DNA from: Glycine soja
Taxonomy: Eukaryota > Streptophyta > Magnoliopsida > Fabales > Fabaceae
NCBI RefSeq assembly: GCF_004193775.1
Contig: NC_041003.1
Coordinates: 48,784,111-48,848,110, forward strand
DNA: 64,000 bases
Direction: 5' to 3'
This document shows, piece by piece, positions 1-11,498 of this stretch. Position 1 is the stretch's first letter. Each line of letters starts with the position of its first letter. The notes under the pieces are model-generated. The model worked only from the letters and a program-made list of their open reading frames with translations. It was not told the DNA's origin and ran no database searches. The position numbers were made by a program, and so were the translations under genes.

Positions 1-1712
1 GAGAATTCTATCGGAGCAAATTGAAAGAATTTCAGGGAACCGCTAGAGATGTTGCTATCGCTGGCTGAAGACACGTGAGTCCGCTCAGAGGTAAGTGATG
101 AGTTATTCACAATTGGGGATTAGTGAGAACATGTGTAGGGATTCTTAGAGGATTAAATTGGGGTTTTATTTTGAGATGTTTATTAAATTACAATTTTTCC
201 TTTATGATTATAAATAAAATATTGATGTCCTAATGAAGATTGCTTGATAAATTGTGCTCTTGATATTTGTATGTTTCGACCTATGATTTTGATATAATTG
301 TGTAATATTATTTGAGGGGTTTTAGTCCTCGTGTTGTGATGATCTTTTATATAAATTGTTATATTGAGGATACGAAATGATGATTCAAATTGTGAGTATG
401 TGATGAATTGTAGAATAACATGTTGCTTTGAGATTATAATATTGTTATTGAGGTTGAGTATAAGTGTAAAGTTGAACATGTGTTAATTTGTGAGATACGT
501 GTAAACATGTGATGGTGGATTGTCACACTATGAGATGTGAAATTGTGAATGAGTTCTAGTTGTGGATAAGTGTGTAGTTAACACTTGATGTAAAATTACT
601 TGTGTTGTAAGCTATGAACTGTACAATAACCCGATCAGTGTTATCTTGAGAAAAGTGTAAATGCGCAGTGTTAAAGAGAAAATGTAGGTTTCCTATTTAG
701 GAACCCGTGTTAAAGAGAAAGTGTAGGTTCCTATTTAGGAACCAGTGTTAAATTGTAGCGCAATATGTTGTACGTGCTTAAGACACGAGTGTGAGGTCGT
801 GAGTATTGTATAATTCACTAGCAGTGTTTGTGTGCTAAAATGATTTTAGGGGTTGGACCTGAATCAGGAGGGAGAGGCCCTGACGGACTCTTCGGAGTGT
901 AGGCCTTGGGGGTCACCGGGTTTGAGTGATCCTTTAAGCCTATGCTGATCCCATATGGTTGGAGCATTCTCGCAAAACATCGTGACCCTGACTGATCTCC
1001 CTATGATCTTATTTAGTGAGAGTGACCTGACAAACCCATGGTGTGGTGTGTCTTGTTATGTACTCCTAAGCGCCTCAGGGTGGTTTTTCACTGACATGGT
1101 ACCACATTGCATATAGGATTGAGTCTTAGCATAACTATTGCATATGCTTGCTAATTGATGTGTTATTATATCTTAATCGAAGTGTGGGATTCTTGTGTAA
1201 TGTGATTGATAATTGAAAAGTGAATTTTGAATGACGAAGTGGTGAAGTTACGTGAGCTATGTTTAAGCAAGTGGTATCTCATTTATATAATATGTATATT
1301 TAATTGTCTTGTTTCTCTATTAGCTAGGAATGTGATAACTCACTCCCTGTGTGTTGTTGTGTTTGGATCCTGTGATGATCTTGAACTTGTGTTCGGGGGA
1401 GCAGATGAATAGGTGGATGACTATGAAGAACCTCATGCTAGAGGACACGGGAACACAACGCTCTGATAGGATGTGACATTAGGATATAGGTTCTATATTA
1501 ATTGTATGAAGCTTAGACGACCTTGTTGAGTCGAGAATACTTTATTATTTATTTGGACAAGTTTGAATATGATGTAGAAGAAAATGAATGTGAGCCTTTT
1601 TCCCCTTTGAAAGACTTGTTTAAAAAAAAATGTTTTAAAAATACTTTTAATTAATATTTGAATTTTTTTTTATTCCTTATTAGTATATATGTGAGGGGTA
1701 GAGGGTGTCACA
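1..1712 (+). mobile_element. Probable Ty3/gypsy LTR, 3' portion, 5' end outside window
   Basis: A non-coding stretch enters from the left edge and ends near 1712 in GAGGGTGTCACA, after a T-rich tract and TATATGTGAGGGGTAGAGG. Ending in CA after a GGGTGTCACA string resembles gypsy/Tekay-type LTR ends that I recall from legumes. It has no long ORF and no recognisable gag or pol, so it is either a solo LTR or the 3' LTR of an element lying to the left. The target duplication cannot be tested because the other end is missing. Orientation follows from the terminal CA and is inferred. Confidence 0.55.
668..743 (+). repeat. Tandem duplication of about 38 bp inside the LTR
   Basis: Two adjacent near-identical units (668-706 and 707-743), each containing GTGTTAAAGAGAAA and CTATTTAGGAACC, are followed by the start of a third (GTGTTAAA, 745-752). 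Short arrays of this kind occur in LTR U3 regions, so this may be an old enhancer duplication. Confidence 0.85.
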
Positions 1713-2137
1713 GCTATCATGAATCCACATTTGGTCACCCAAAAAGAGAAGCCCAAATGAGAATTTCTGAGTCCACTCCTTCGTTTACCGTTTGATAGTG
1801 CAACCACAGAGAACCAACAAACCAGAGAGAGATACCAACTAAAGGGCTCATTATTTTCTTCAAAATTAACTAGGGGAAAACAGGCAGTGTCTAACTGTTT
1901 TTCCATGTTTTTTTAAATAAAAAAAATTAGTGGGTGATAGTAGAAAGTAGTTATATAAATAAAATAATAACTTATGAATATACTAATAGGAATAAAATAC
2001 ATATAAAAATATGTATACCAAAATATTTTGTTTTCTTTATATATAATCATCCCATATAAATTAAAGTTGTTGGTTTTTATAATAATTATTTAAAAAATTA
2101 CTTTTAAAATAATTTTTAATTAATTGACAATATAAAG

Positions 2138-2236
<99 letters not shown>

Positions 2237-3991
2237 GGTTAGATTTTTTAAAATAAGTTAAAATGTATTTACTCTCCATTTGATTTAAAGTGTACAATTA
2301 TCTTTACTAGAAGGTGGTGAGTGACATGTTTCTAGGAGGTAGTGCAGTGCAGGTTATTGCGTGTGAAGGTAAAGTTGTTGGTTGTGTAGTGTAGTGACTG
2401 AAAAAGGTAACCCTAACCCCAGTGGTTGGAGGATGGCATGGGACATTGGTACTGTTTATCCTCTTCCTGCTCTCTGCATATGCATGCAGTTGAAGTTGAA
2501 GTTGAAGAAGATGTGGGAATTTACCAAACTCCAGCAAATCAATTTCAATTATTACTATGGCTACAAACACAATGAGTAGGGGACCTGTGCCCTGTGGCAT
2601 ATCAGTACATGCCATGTGAAAAAATTCCAATGGTTAAACGTACGGAAAAAATGTTTGTCTATGAGTTGGTCATTATATATCTATAAGAAATTTACATTTT
2701 TTAGTGTAATCCATTCTGTTAAAGATTAGATTAGATGTTAGAGCCTTAGCTTAGACAACAAAATTGATCCTAGTTTATATAACTAAACAGATAAAGGGCA
2801 TAAGGCAACTTTAAAGATATATTTATTTTTCCAAGTTCTAACAATTCAACAGAAAAAAAAATGTGAGCAACACAAAGAAAATTAAATAAAAAAGGTATGT
2901 ACAGTATATATATATATATCTTTGCAAAATGTCCATCATCTTAAATTGCCTTTTCTTTCTACCATGTGTTTCTACCATTTATGTACTGTTGATGGTCATG
3001 TAGCTGTTGGCTTTTGTGTCTCTCAAAAAGTTTAAAGGGGCAAAAAAATTTGCTCAGAGCAGCAACTTCCAACTCTCAACCATTTTAGAGATAATTTCTT
3101 TGCAAAGTTGAAATTATCCACAAAATGACACAAATATCTGCAAAGCTATTTAGTGTGTCAGGTGCAGCAGCAGAGGAGGGAGAGGGGTTTGTGGGCACTG
3201 GCACTGAACCAAAAACGTTGGCACCGTTTGAGTTTGTTGTGTTCAAAACTGATGTACTAGTGCTGCAATTTTAGATACCAAGTAAGTTAATATGATATTT
3301 TCTGTTCCAATTGTTGCAACATGTAACAAATAAAAGCATAGTATATGTATATTAAAAAAAATGAAAGCATATATATGGTCAAGAAAGGGTTATTACCTAG
3401 TGGATGGATATTGGCATGCCCCAGTGCCTGCAAAACACGTAAATGCATTCATCAAATGTTCTCAACCAAAAAATTATTAATAATGGAAGAGCATAGCGTG
3501 CTGTGCCCTGGAAATAAAACAAAATGTACCTCTAATCTTAATGTCCATGTTTGTACAACATAAAGGTGTTGTTGTGTTAAGCGATAAAAATTGTTATAAA
3601 AATGGACACGTGAGAGGTGATAGTGAATATTACAAATATATAATTGGTTAAATAAGCACGTCATTCAACTATGAGAAAAATAAACTAAAATAAGCATATA
3701 TATATATCATTATTTTTTTATATAGTTTTTTAAGATATTTTTTAAAATAATTATTTTTCTGTGAATAATCCTAATCGACGAGTTCATAAATTTTGTACAA
3801 AAGAATTATGCATTTTGAATTCAAGTGGCTAATATTATTTTCCTCCATATATTCTTATGCTAGGTATATAAGCACAAGTAATGAAATTTTTTTGATGAAT
3901 ACCGATACTTATAGATACATTTGTTATAATAGATAAAGGAGGCTTTGGAGATGCTACTTCCAAAAAAGTTAAAAAAAGTTTGACTTTTGCA
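1713..3991. other. Intergenic, no supported gene
   Basis: AT-rich spacer between the LTR end and the 3' end of the X8 gene. It holds the TA microsatellite at 2139-2231. Short ORFs here have no family resemblance and low-complexity composition. I see no RNA gene. Confidence 0.6.
2139..2231. repeat. (TA)n microsatellite
   Basis: Uninterrupted TA dinucleotide run of about 46 units. An apparent poly-Ile/Tyr ORF on the minus strand is produced by this repeat and is not a gene. Confidence 0.97.
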
Positions 3992-6186
3992 TCACTTGGA
4001 TGGCAGTTTTGTGGCTCCTGCATCCCCAACCCCAAGTCACAGTCTATAATCAATTCAAATATGCAATAAAAGTTTCTTCCTTTTCTAGTCTTTTTAAAAT
4101 GGAAGGAACCCAACAATCATGCACAGGGATGTGTCTGATTACCAACCCAAGGGACCCTACCTTTGTGTATCAACTTGGCACACACTTCTACTACTAGTTT
4201 TGCAGACTCCTTTCCTTTTAGAATATCATCATCTACTAAACTTCAACTTCTATGTTTTGAGTTTAATTATATTTTTGTCCTATTTTTTAGTTTTACAAAT
4301 TTTTTATTTTATTTTTTGTTTATTAGTGAATTTGACCTCTATTATTTTAATTATGCATTAGTTTATTTGTTAACTTAACAACTAATATTTAATAAAAATA
4401 CTATGTGACAGTATAATAATAGAATGTTATGTCAATATGATAATATTAATGTGAGAATGTATTAGAGTGACATGTTAATATTTCTATTAAATATTAGATG
4501 TTAAGTAAACAGATAAATTAAAATGCCACAACTAAAATAATGGACTCAAATTCAAATAAAGAAAAAAAATTGAAGGATGACAGCAAAGGCCTTACTTGGG
4601 TTAGTGCTAATGATGACAGCAGTTCCACCAAAATTGCAGCTATTTGGAACAGGATTCTTTTGATAATACTTATTAAAGGCATAAGAAGCATGGTTCCTGA
4701 TGGAATTTGGGTTGTAACAGCTTCCACCAGGTTGAATTGCTGAGCAATCAGCACCACCAAAGCCACAAGCATAGTCCAATGCAACTTGTAGAGTAGTCTG
4801 TGAGGCAGTTGGACTTGCAATACACCAACTTGCACCTGAGAACATTGGGGAATTCACAGTGGTTGGAGTGCTAAATGGGATTGTGGAGGCTGGAGAGACC
4901 GTGTCAGGGTTGGAATTAGGATTCAGGAATGGAGATGTTGAAATGGTGGGAGTGGTGGGAACTAAGTTTGGAATGGTGGTGATGGGAGTGGTAATATCCC
5001 TTTGGACTGTAGAAATTGAGGCAGTTAATTCTTGTTTCCTTTGATCATGTCCTAGTAGTACATTCACATGTCCAGGTACTTCCTTTTGTGTCCTAATTGA
5101 ACCTGTGTTTGAAATGACAACTGAATTACTTTGTTCTGTACTATATGTCCAAAGTGAAGAGAGAAATAAAAAATATACATTTGAAATCAATTCAATGCAT
5201 GACTTTTTCTTTTTCGAAGGGGGGCAAAAAAAGTGTAACTGGGTTCAAATTTTGCCTATAAGGCTATAACATTCAACCTGGTATGTAAAACAAAATCTGT
5301 TTTGCTATTCATTAAAAAAGTTGTAGAAATTTTGATTCAAACTAATTACTATAATTAAGCCCTTAGACCTCTCCATTATTTTAAAAGGCAACAACTTGGA
5401 ATAGTGCATCTAGAAGGGCAGTTACGGACAGGTAGGGTATCCTATGCAGAGAGAGGCATATATGAGTCAAAGAAGTTGGGCCCTTTGTATCTTTTCAAGA
5501 AACGGTGGAATTGGAGAAAGGTTGGATGCAACCGTCCTATGTGAAACCCCATAAAAATTTGCAAGAAAAGGACTTGTTTAAATTTTTATATGGTGTGGCT
5601 CTATGATTGCTGGAACAAGTATTTAATGGAATAATATAAGAGACAATTTTTTTATCTAGGAAAATTATTATCCATAAACAAAAAAAGTGAAAAGCTTCTC
5701 AATTAGTAACCTATGTTCCAACAGAAAGAAGCCAGGATGGACTATCAAACTTTAAAAAAAAAAAGTGATTTTCTCCCTATGAGTCCAACATGTATATCCA
5801 TACTGATACTAGTTGAACTAAAAAACTAGAAGAGAATAAAGCAATTGAGATGCCAAACTTGAGAGAAGGAAAGATCTTTTTGTGATTTCAGAATTCAAAA
5901 CATATTCAAGGGGGTCCAAAAGAATATTAGTTAAAGAGAAAAGCACATAATATGTGCAAAAGATAAAGAATAAGCACTTAAAAATTTGAAAACAGAAGGA
6001 AAATGAGAACCAAAGACAGTGAGAATTAAGAAACAATATCAGAATAGAACCATCAGAGCTAAACCAAAGATAAAAAAAAGGGGAAGATAGAAGAACTATA
6101 GAATAAACTAGAGAAAAGGAATTACCTGAACAGAGGAAATGACACATTAGGAGAAATATTACATAGTAAAATACACTCCTTTCCAT
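3992..6186 (-). CDS. Secreted X8/CBM43 domain protein (callose-binding type)
   Basis: Exon 1 (6186-6126) encodes a 20-residue signal peptide start, MERSVFYYVIFLLMCHFLCS, and ends at TTCAG|GTAATT. Exon 2 (5135-4596) follows a CAG acceptor in matching phase. It encodes a Thr/Pro/Ser-rich linker (about residues 65-120) and an X8 domain (about 124-200) beginning W124-C125, with Cys at 144, 151, 160 and 187. X8/CBM43 domains bind beta-1,3-glucan; PDCB relatives sit at plasmodesmata and others in the cell wall. Exon 2 ends at a GTAAGG donor after Asn-Pro. The best phase-matching last exon is only 26 nt (4017-3992) and gives a tail ATKLPSK-stop. That would leave out the usual sixth cysteine, so the 3' end is uncertain; exons 1 and 2 are firm. 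The predicted product is about 208 residues. Exon 1 and exon 2 are separated by a 990-bp intron. Confidence 0.8.
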
Positions 6187-6199
6187 CTTTAATCTCACT

Positions 6200-7652
6200 A
6201 TTCAGCTTCTTCTTCTATGGCACTTGCTTCTCCTCTCTCACTTCTTTTTCAATGTGGTTCCCCAGTAATAGTAGTTCTTCCTTTGATTCAATGAAAGAGA
6301 AAGGAAGATATGATGAACTAGAGAGGAAAAAAGGGAAGATGGTTGTTTTGTGGGCTAATCATGCAACTAAAAGTATATATAGTGGTAGTGGAAGACTATG
6401 TGCGGTTGTGAGAGACAAAGGAGAGGGTTTTAAGAAAGAAAAAAATGGGGTGTGGTGTGGGATAGTGCTGGAGGCAAGCAAGAGAAGGATCAAAAAGGAG
6501 GAAAAAGGTGGGGAAGAAGAAGGTTGAAAACGAAGTAAAGGAAGAATTGTTTGGAATATAGACTCGGTTTGTGGGCTTGTAAGTGATGATTGTAGTGATG
6601 GTGCTTATGTGTACATTTTGCCTTGCTCTTTTCTTTTTCTATTCTTCTTTTACTGTTGTTGACTTATTCTAATTCTTCTTCTTCTCTTCTTTTTCTCCTT
6701 TATTCTTAGCAGGATATAAAATGTATTGCAAATTTGCAATATGACAGTACTTTGTTGTGGAAGTCTTAATTTGATTATGTTCAAATGCCTAGTGGTTTAT
6801 TTGCATTTTGCCAATGGGAGAAAAGAAACATTGTATTCAATCTTCTTCCTAATATATCCTCTATATGAAAATTGTGTTTCTCATTTTCTCTGCTGTCTTT
6901 ACACATGCTGTTATTATGTTCCTAAATCAATGGAAAATTAAAAGTATTCTTTTTAGTTAATGATATTTTTTTGTTTTCAATCAAGGTGTGACACGGTTGG
7001 GTTGTTATTTGACTGTGACTTCTACGTGCAGGAGCAAAAGTGTCATTACCTATTGCTGCCATTTGATTGTACTACCAGCTTTTTTCATAATTTTAACTTT
7101 AACAGATTCCATGTTTTTGATGTAAAAGAACGGTGGTCATGATATTGCAGCCCAACCCATGTCCCATGTTTGTTCATCTACATAAAGGTTAAACTTTATT
7201 GAAGTGAACTAACTAATTGTATCAAAGTCATTAATTCCCACTGTAAATTACTTAGATCATGTAATACAAGACCTTGCCAAGATTATTCACAATTTCATAT
7301 TGCTTTTAAGTAAAATAATGTGATTTGTTATCTGTTGAGTAACTTGTGCTTCTTGATTGGCATAATAATAAATGTTTTTTTATATATGTATAATGATGAC
7401 AGTAAAATTCTAACCTTTACCAGCATTCGAACCGGTGCAATATGAAATTGCATGCAACAATTGCCATGCACAACAGGAATGCCAGTCTATAAAATTATAA
7501 CTTAAAATCTTTTATTACTTAAAATAATATACGTTGGCCAAAAAAATTTCTCCCGAAAACTAAAGTTATTGTTATAATTATACAATTAATTCGGAAAATA
7601 ATTTATTGTCAAGAATTAATAACTCAATTATTTAAAATGCAAACAATCATAA
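6200..7652. other. Leader/promoter of X8 gene and spacer
   Basis: The left part is CT/GA-rich and probably holds the leader and promoter of the minus-strand X8 gene. The remainder is AT-rich. A 91-codon plus-strand ORF at 6252-6527 is Lys/Glu-rich low complexity and lies antisense to that leader. No other gene is supported. Confidence 0.5.
6374..6381 (-). promoter_or_regulatory. Putative TATA box of the X8 gene
   Basis: On the minus strand CTATATATAC lies about 190 nt upstream of the ATG at 6186, a reasonable distance for a plant core promoter with a leader of about 150 nt. Called from consensus and position only. Confidence 0.4.
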
Positions 7653-9239
7653 TTGATTTTTTTTAATTTGATTAACACCTATCTTAGATTTGAACGGTCA
7701 TCATCATCATCACCCTCCGTATCAAAGTTCATCTCCGACCAACCATGTCTCATCATGCTCCAAACCCAATGCACCAACATGAAAGATCTCCAAAAGATTC
7801 ACGCCCACATCATCAAAACTGGCCTTGCTCACCACACCGTCGCTGCTAGCCGCGTCCTCACTTTCTGCGCCTCTCCATCCGGTGACATCAACTATGCCTA
7901 CTTGCTCTTCACCACCATTCCAACCCCAAATCTTTATTGCTGGAACACCATCATAAGAGGCTTCTCTCGTAGCTCAACTCCACACTTTGCAATATCTCTT
8001 TTTGTTGATGTGTTGTGCTCTGAAGTTCAGTCACAACGCTTGACTTACCCTTCTGTTTTCAAGGCTTATGCTCAATTGGGTTCTGGCTATCATGGAGCTC
8101 AGCTTCATGGGAGGGTTGTTAAGTTGGGTCTTGAAAAAGATCAGTTTATTCAAAATACTATCATTTACATCTATGCTAATAGTGGGTTATTGAGTGAGGC
8201 TAGGAGACTGTTTGATGAACTTGTGGAACTTGATGTGGTGGCTTGCAATTCTATGATCATGGGGCTTGCTAAGTGTGGGGAGGTTGATAAATCTAGGAGG
8301 TTATTTGATAACATGCTTACAAGAACTAAAGTTATTGGAATTCTATGATTAGTGGATATGTTAGGAATAAGAGGCTCATGGAGCATTGGAGCTTTTCCGC
8401 AAGATGCAGAGAGAAAGGGTTCAGCCTAGTGAATTTACAATGGTGAGTCTGTTAAGTGCTTGTGCTCACTTAGGAGCACTTCAACATTTTGAGTTGAATG
8501 TCATTGTTCTCACAGCAATTATTGACATGTACTGCAAGTGTGGAGCTATTTTAAAGGCTATTGAAGTGTTTGAGGCATCACCCACAACAAGAGGATTATC
8601 ATGTTGGAACTCCATTATAATAGGACTTGCCATGAATGGCTATGAGAGAAAAGCGATCGAGTACTTCTCAAAGCTTGAAGCCTCAGACTTAAAGCCAGAC
8701 CATGTAAGTTTCATTGGTGTTTTAACTTCTTGTAAATATATAGGAGCAGTAGAAAAAGCAAGGGATTATTTTGCACTGATGATGGATAAGTATGAGATCG
8801 AGCCATTGATAAAACACTATACTTGCATGGTTGAAGTGCTAGGTCAAGCTGGGCTCCTAGAAGAGGCAGAAGAACTAATAAATGGTATGCCTATAAGAGC
8901 AGATTTTATTATATGGGGATCTTTGCTCTCATCTTGTAGGAAGCATGGGAATGTAGAAATTGCGAAACGAGCTGCACAAAGAGTTTGTGAGTTAAATCCG
9001 AGTGATGTGCCAGTGGTTATTTACTTATGTCTAATGTTCAGGCTGCTTCCAACCAATTTGAAGAGGCAATGGAGCATAGAATCTTGATGAGACAAAGATT
9101 GGCAGAGAAGGAACCAGGATGCAGTTCAATAGAACTATAGGAAGAGGTTCATGAGTTCTTGGCAGGGGGGAGGATACATCTTAAAGCTCGAGAGATTTAC
9201 TCTTTACTGAATGACTCCAGTTTTGCACTTCAAGATTGA
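7653..9239 (+). pseudogene. Decayed pentatricopeptide-repeat gene (At2g42920 type)
   Basis: Three consecutive frames carry one PPR protein of the PLS/E class: an N-terminal SKFISDQPCLIMLQTQC block, PPR motifs such as NSMIMGLAKCGEVDKSRRLF, and a C-terminal E-like region (EKEPGCSSIEL, EVHEF). The order matches Arabidopsis At2g42920 as I remember it. The gene is broken repeatedly. The open frame starts without an ATG in the expected place. There is a frameshift near 8331-8336 (before WNSMISGYVRN) and another near 8378-8389. About a dozen residues are missing in frame near 8485. A further frameshift occurs near 9005, and TAG interrupts the frame at 9138-9140. Family members are organellar RNA-binding proteins that act in RNA editing or processing. 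Such a product cannot be made here unless the lesions are assembly errors, which is unlikely with so many independent defects. Confidence 0.85.
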
Positions 9240-10007
9240 TTATCTCCGAAGTGATGAACTTGTGAAATTTAAAAATCAATCTGTATGTAAGGAAGTAGCT
9301 TTAATACATAGAAGAGTTACAATATATGAGGATCTCACAATTGAACGAATATCCAATTTGCTTGTACATTGGAATTTATAGTCTGATTAGGGGAAAAAAG
9401 TACCTAAAGTAGAAAGAGAAAGATAGGGGCATAGGGCAACGACATGAAATTCAAATATGCAAAAATCCATTTCATTATTGTTATATTATTTCTTTCCAAA
9501 TTATTCCAGTCATATTGGTAATTTAATTAGAAAATGTGGTATCTGTTAAATCTTGTATTAATTTGAATCTAGGTCTGTCTGCAGGGCTAACCCAAGTATA
9601 AGGTGACTCAAACCCTTGCTTTAGGCCTCCAGAAAAAAGCTATTTAGTATTAATATTTATACAACCTTTACTATTAGCTGGTTTAGTGTAGTGATAACTA
9701 AAGTATGCTTTTTTGTTAGTGAAAGTAGTTCAAACATTGCTAGACTTACTAATCTTAACTTCTGTGCGTCATGCATGTTTTGCTTTGAAGTTCTAATACC
9801 AAATGCTGCAATACGCAATATTAACTCTGAAAAGTAGATCTTATTGTATTGAAAATCAGTACACCTATTAGTTTGCTAAAATAATTCTTAATACATCAGA
9901 ATAAGCATATCATCTTGTTTTGCAATGTCAACCTTGGAAGACCCCTGATAGCTACACTGCAGTGCATTTTGTGGATGTGAGACAACTAACAAATAGTATG
10001 CTAAGTT
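9240..10007. other. Spacer between PPR pseudogene and AHL gene
   Basis: AT-rich sequence including the probable 3' UTR of the minus-strand AHL gene. No further coding region or RNA gene recognised. Confidence 0.5.
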
Positions 10008-10754
10008 TCAGGTTTTTGACAAGTTCTGCCCTGGTGCCCAAGAGTATATCTCTGGGGGCATTGTACCATTCATGAGCAGGTTCTGTGGCATTGCATACAA
10101 GTCAGAAATATCAAGATGGTGGGTGCGTCCATTTTGGTAATGCTGATTCTGCATTGCAGCAGCAAGTTCATCATCTTCCAATGGAAGGCGATCAAAAGTA
10201 GCATGCATGAATGATGCAGCCATGATTACAAGAGGGCCTGAAGCAATCAAAGCACCAACCACAGCACCCCCCACAACTTGCCCTTGAGCACCTGCCAAGT
10301 AAATTGTGAGGCCTGTGATCCCTGGAGGGGCTGGTGGGGGAAGGATTGACCCCAGCAGTGAAAGAATCTCGAATCGACCGTGAAGTGTCACAATGGCACC
10401 AGATGAGCCTGGCTGGCACAACGTTACATTCGTTACACAGCCTGTTCCATTGAATATGTAAAGGCCACGTTGCTTTCTCCTTGCAAAGTTAGACAAACTT
10501 TCATTCACATCACAGCCAGAGCTCACTTCCATGGCATGAGCCTTCAGTGCATTAGCACTATCTCTGGTGACAATTATTGGTGGCTTAGGTTTGTTTTTGG
10601 AGCCGGCCGGCCGGCCACGTGGTCGCCTTAAGGTGTCCCCTTCTGCTGCAGAAGAAAGTGGTGAAACTGCTTTTGGGACTTTGGGAGATATTAGAGCTAC
10701 ATCCGTGCCAGACATGTTTGAGTTTCCCTTGTCTTGTTCTTGTTTTCTATCCAT
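10008..10754 (-). CDS. AHL16: AT-hook motif nuclear-localized protein, AHL16/TEK type
   Basis: Intronless gene for 248 residues counted from the ATG at 10754 (MDRKQEQ); an in-frame ATG at 10766 would add four residues. A type-I AT-hook spans about 43-59 ([17 protein letters not shown]), with the RGRP core that contacts the AT minor groove. It is followed by a PPC/DUF296 domain (about 71-190) with the conserved GRFEIL stretch at 126-131 that mediates AHL trimer contacts in the family. The C-terminal tail carries LPQNLL and IYSW motifs that I recall from Arabidopsis AHL16 (TRANSPOSABLE ELEMENT SILENCING VIA AT-HOOK, At2g42940). That protein is needed for pollen-wall nexine formation and for heterochromatin silencing. 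Lack of introns fits clade-A AHLs. The arrangement beside the PPR and CorA-like genes supports orthology. The role is inferred from the family. Confidence 0.9.
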   Translation of the reverse strand: MDRKQEQDKGNSNMSGTDVALISPKVPKAVSPLSSAAEGDTLRRPRGRPAGSKNKPKPPIIVTRDSANALKAHAMEVSSGCDVNESLSNFARRKQRGLYIFNGTGCVTNVTLCQPGSSGAIVTLHGRFEILSLLGSILPPPAPPGITGLTIYLAGAQGQVVGGAVVGALIASGPLVIMAASFMHATFDRLPLEDDELAAAMQNQHYQNGRTHHLDISDLYAMPQNLLMNGTMPPEIYSWAPGQNLSKT

Positions 10755-11448
10755 TTCACCAAACATAAGACACTTTGAGGAAAATGTGCAGTAACAAAGA
10801 GCCAATCGCTCTCTTCGTCTTCATAGAAAAGCTTAAGTAGTTGAATTATGACAAAAAATTTTATAGGACCCAAAAGAATGATTGTTTTGTAGGATGGAGT
10901 TAAGTAATACCAACCAACCACAAATTATTGTTTTTTGCATTACTCTGCCTAACTCTGACTAACTTGGCTCATGTCAATTGCCTTCTCCAACAGATATCTC
11001 ATGGCATATAATTATTACGCTTTACTTCACAATCTTAGCCACCTACACTTCCTTTCTCACATTATAATAATATAGAATTGCATGTCCCTATGTTCCTAAC
11101 ATGATATGCCTGTTCAGTTCTGCCTGATGCATTAACAATTGAACGCTCGCCCTCATATGAATGATAAAAAAGAAATCAAGTTAGTGCAGAGAAAGAAGAG
11201 CCAGGGAGAGGGAAAGAGAGGGAATTTTAAGGGAACATTGAGTGTGTAATTCTGTTCTGCCCAGTAACACTGCAATTATTCTGTTAGCTCTGCAACTAAC
11301 ACTACAAACAGCTTTTGCCACACAAGCAACTGGCATCTAATTATAAAAAATGACAGAAGAGTGATATGTAGAAAATAGAAGTAAACTGCTAGTGATTTCT
11401 TGACCGGTTTTGATGCTCAAGTTCTTGCACTCTACCAGTCTTCCACTA

Positions 11449-11498
11449 GGGAACTTTGGATTAATGGACTTATTTGTGCTTTTGTATTCATGAGGGGA
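11449..11498 (+). pseudogene. Stray fragment of CorA-like exon 1
   Basis: Forty-nine to fifty bases match 15059-15108 in exon 1 of the CorA-like gene with two mismatches, encoding LWINGLICAFVFMRG against LWTNGLICAFEFMRG. Just upstream, TCTTCCACTAG matches TCTTCCACCAG of the intact exon after a gap of about 33 bases. Just downstream, ACCGAGAAGAA resembles ACCAAGAAGAA. The rest of the exon is absent, so this is a relic of a partial duplication and not a gene. Confidence 0.75.

Noticed and set aside
2061..2297. Minus-strand ORF with long Ile-Tyr repeat
   Set aside because: Translation of the (TA)n microsatellite.
6252..6527. 91-codon Lys/Glu-rich ORF
   Set aside because: Low-complexity purine-rich sequence antisense to the X8 leader; no homology seen.
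7416..7440. tRNA-like B-box GGTTCGAATGC on the minus strand
   Set aside because: No A-box at the right distance and no cloverleaf; also no flanking duplication for a SINE.
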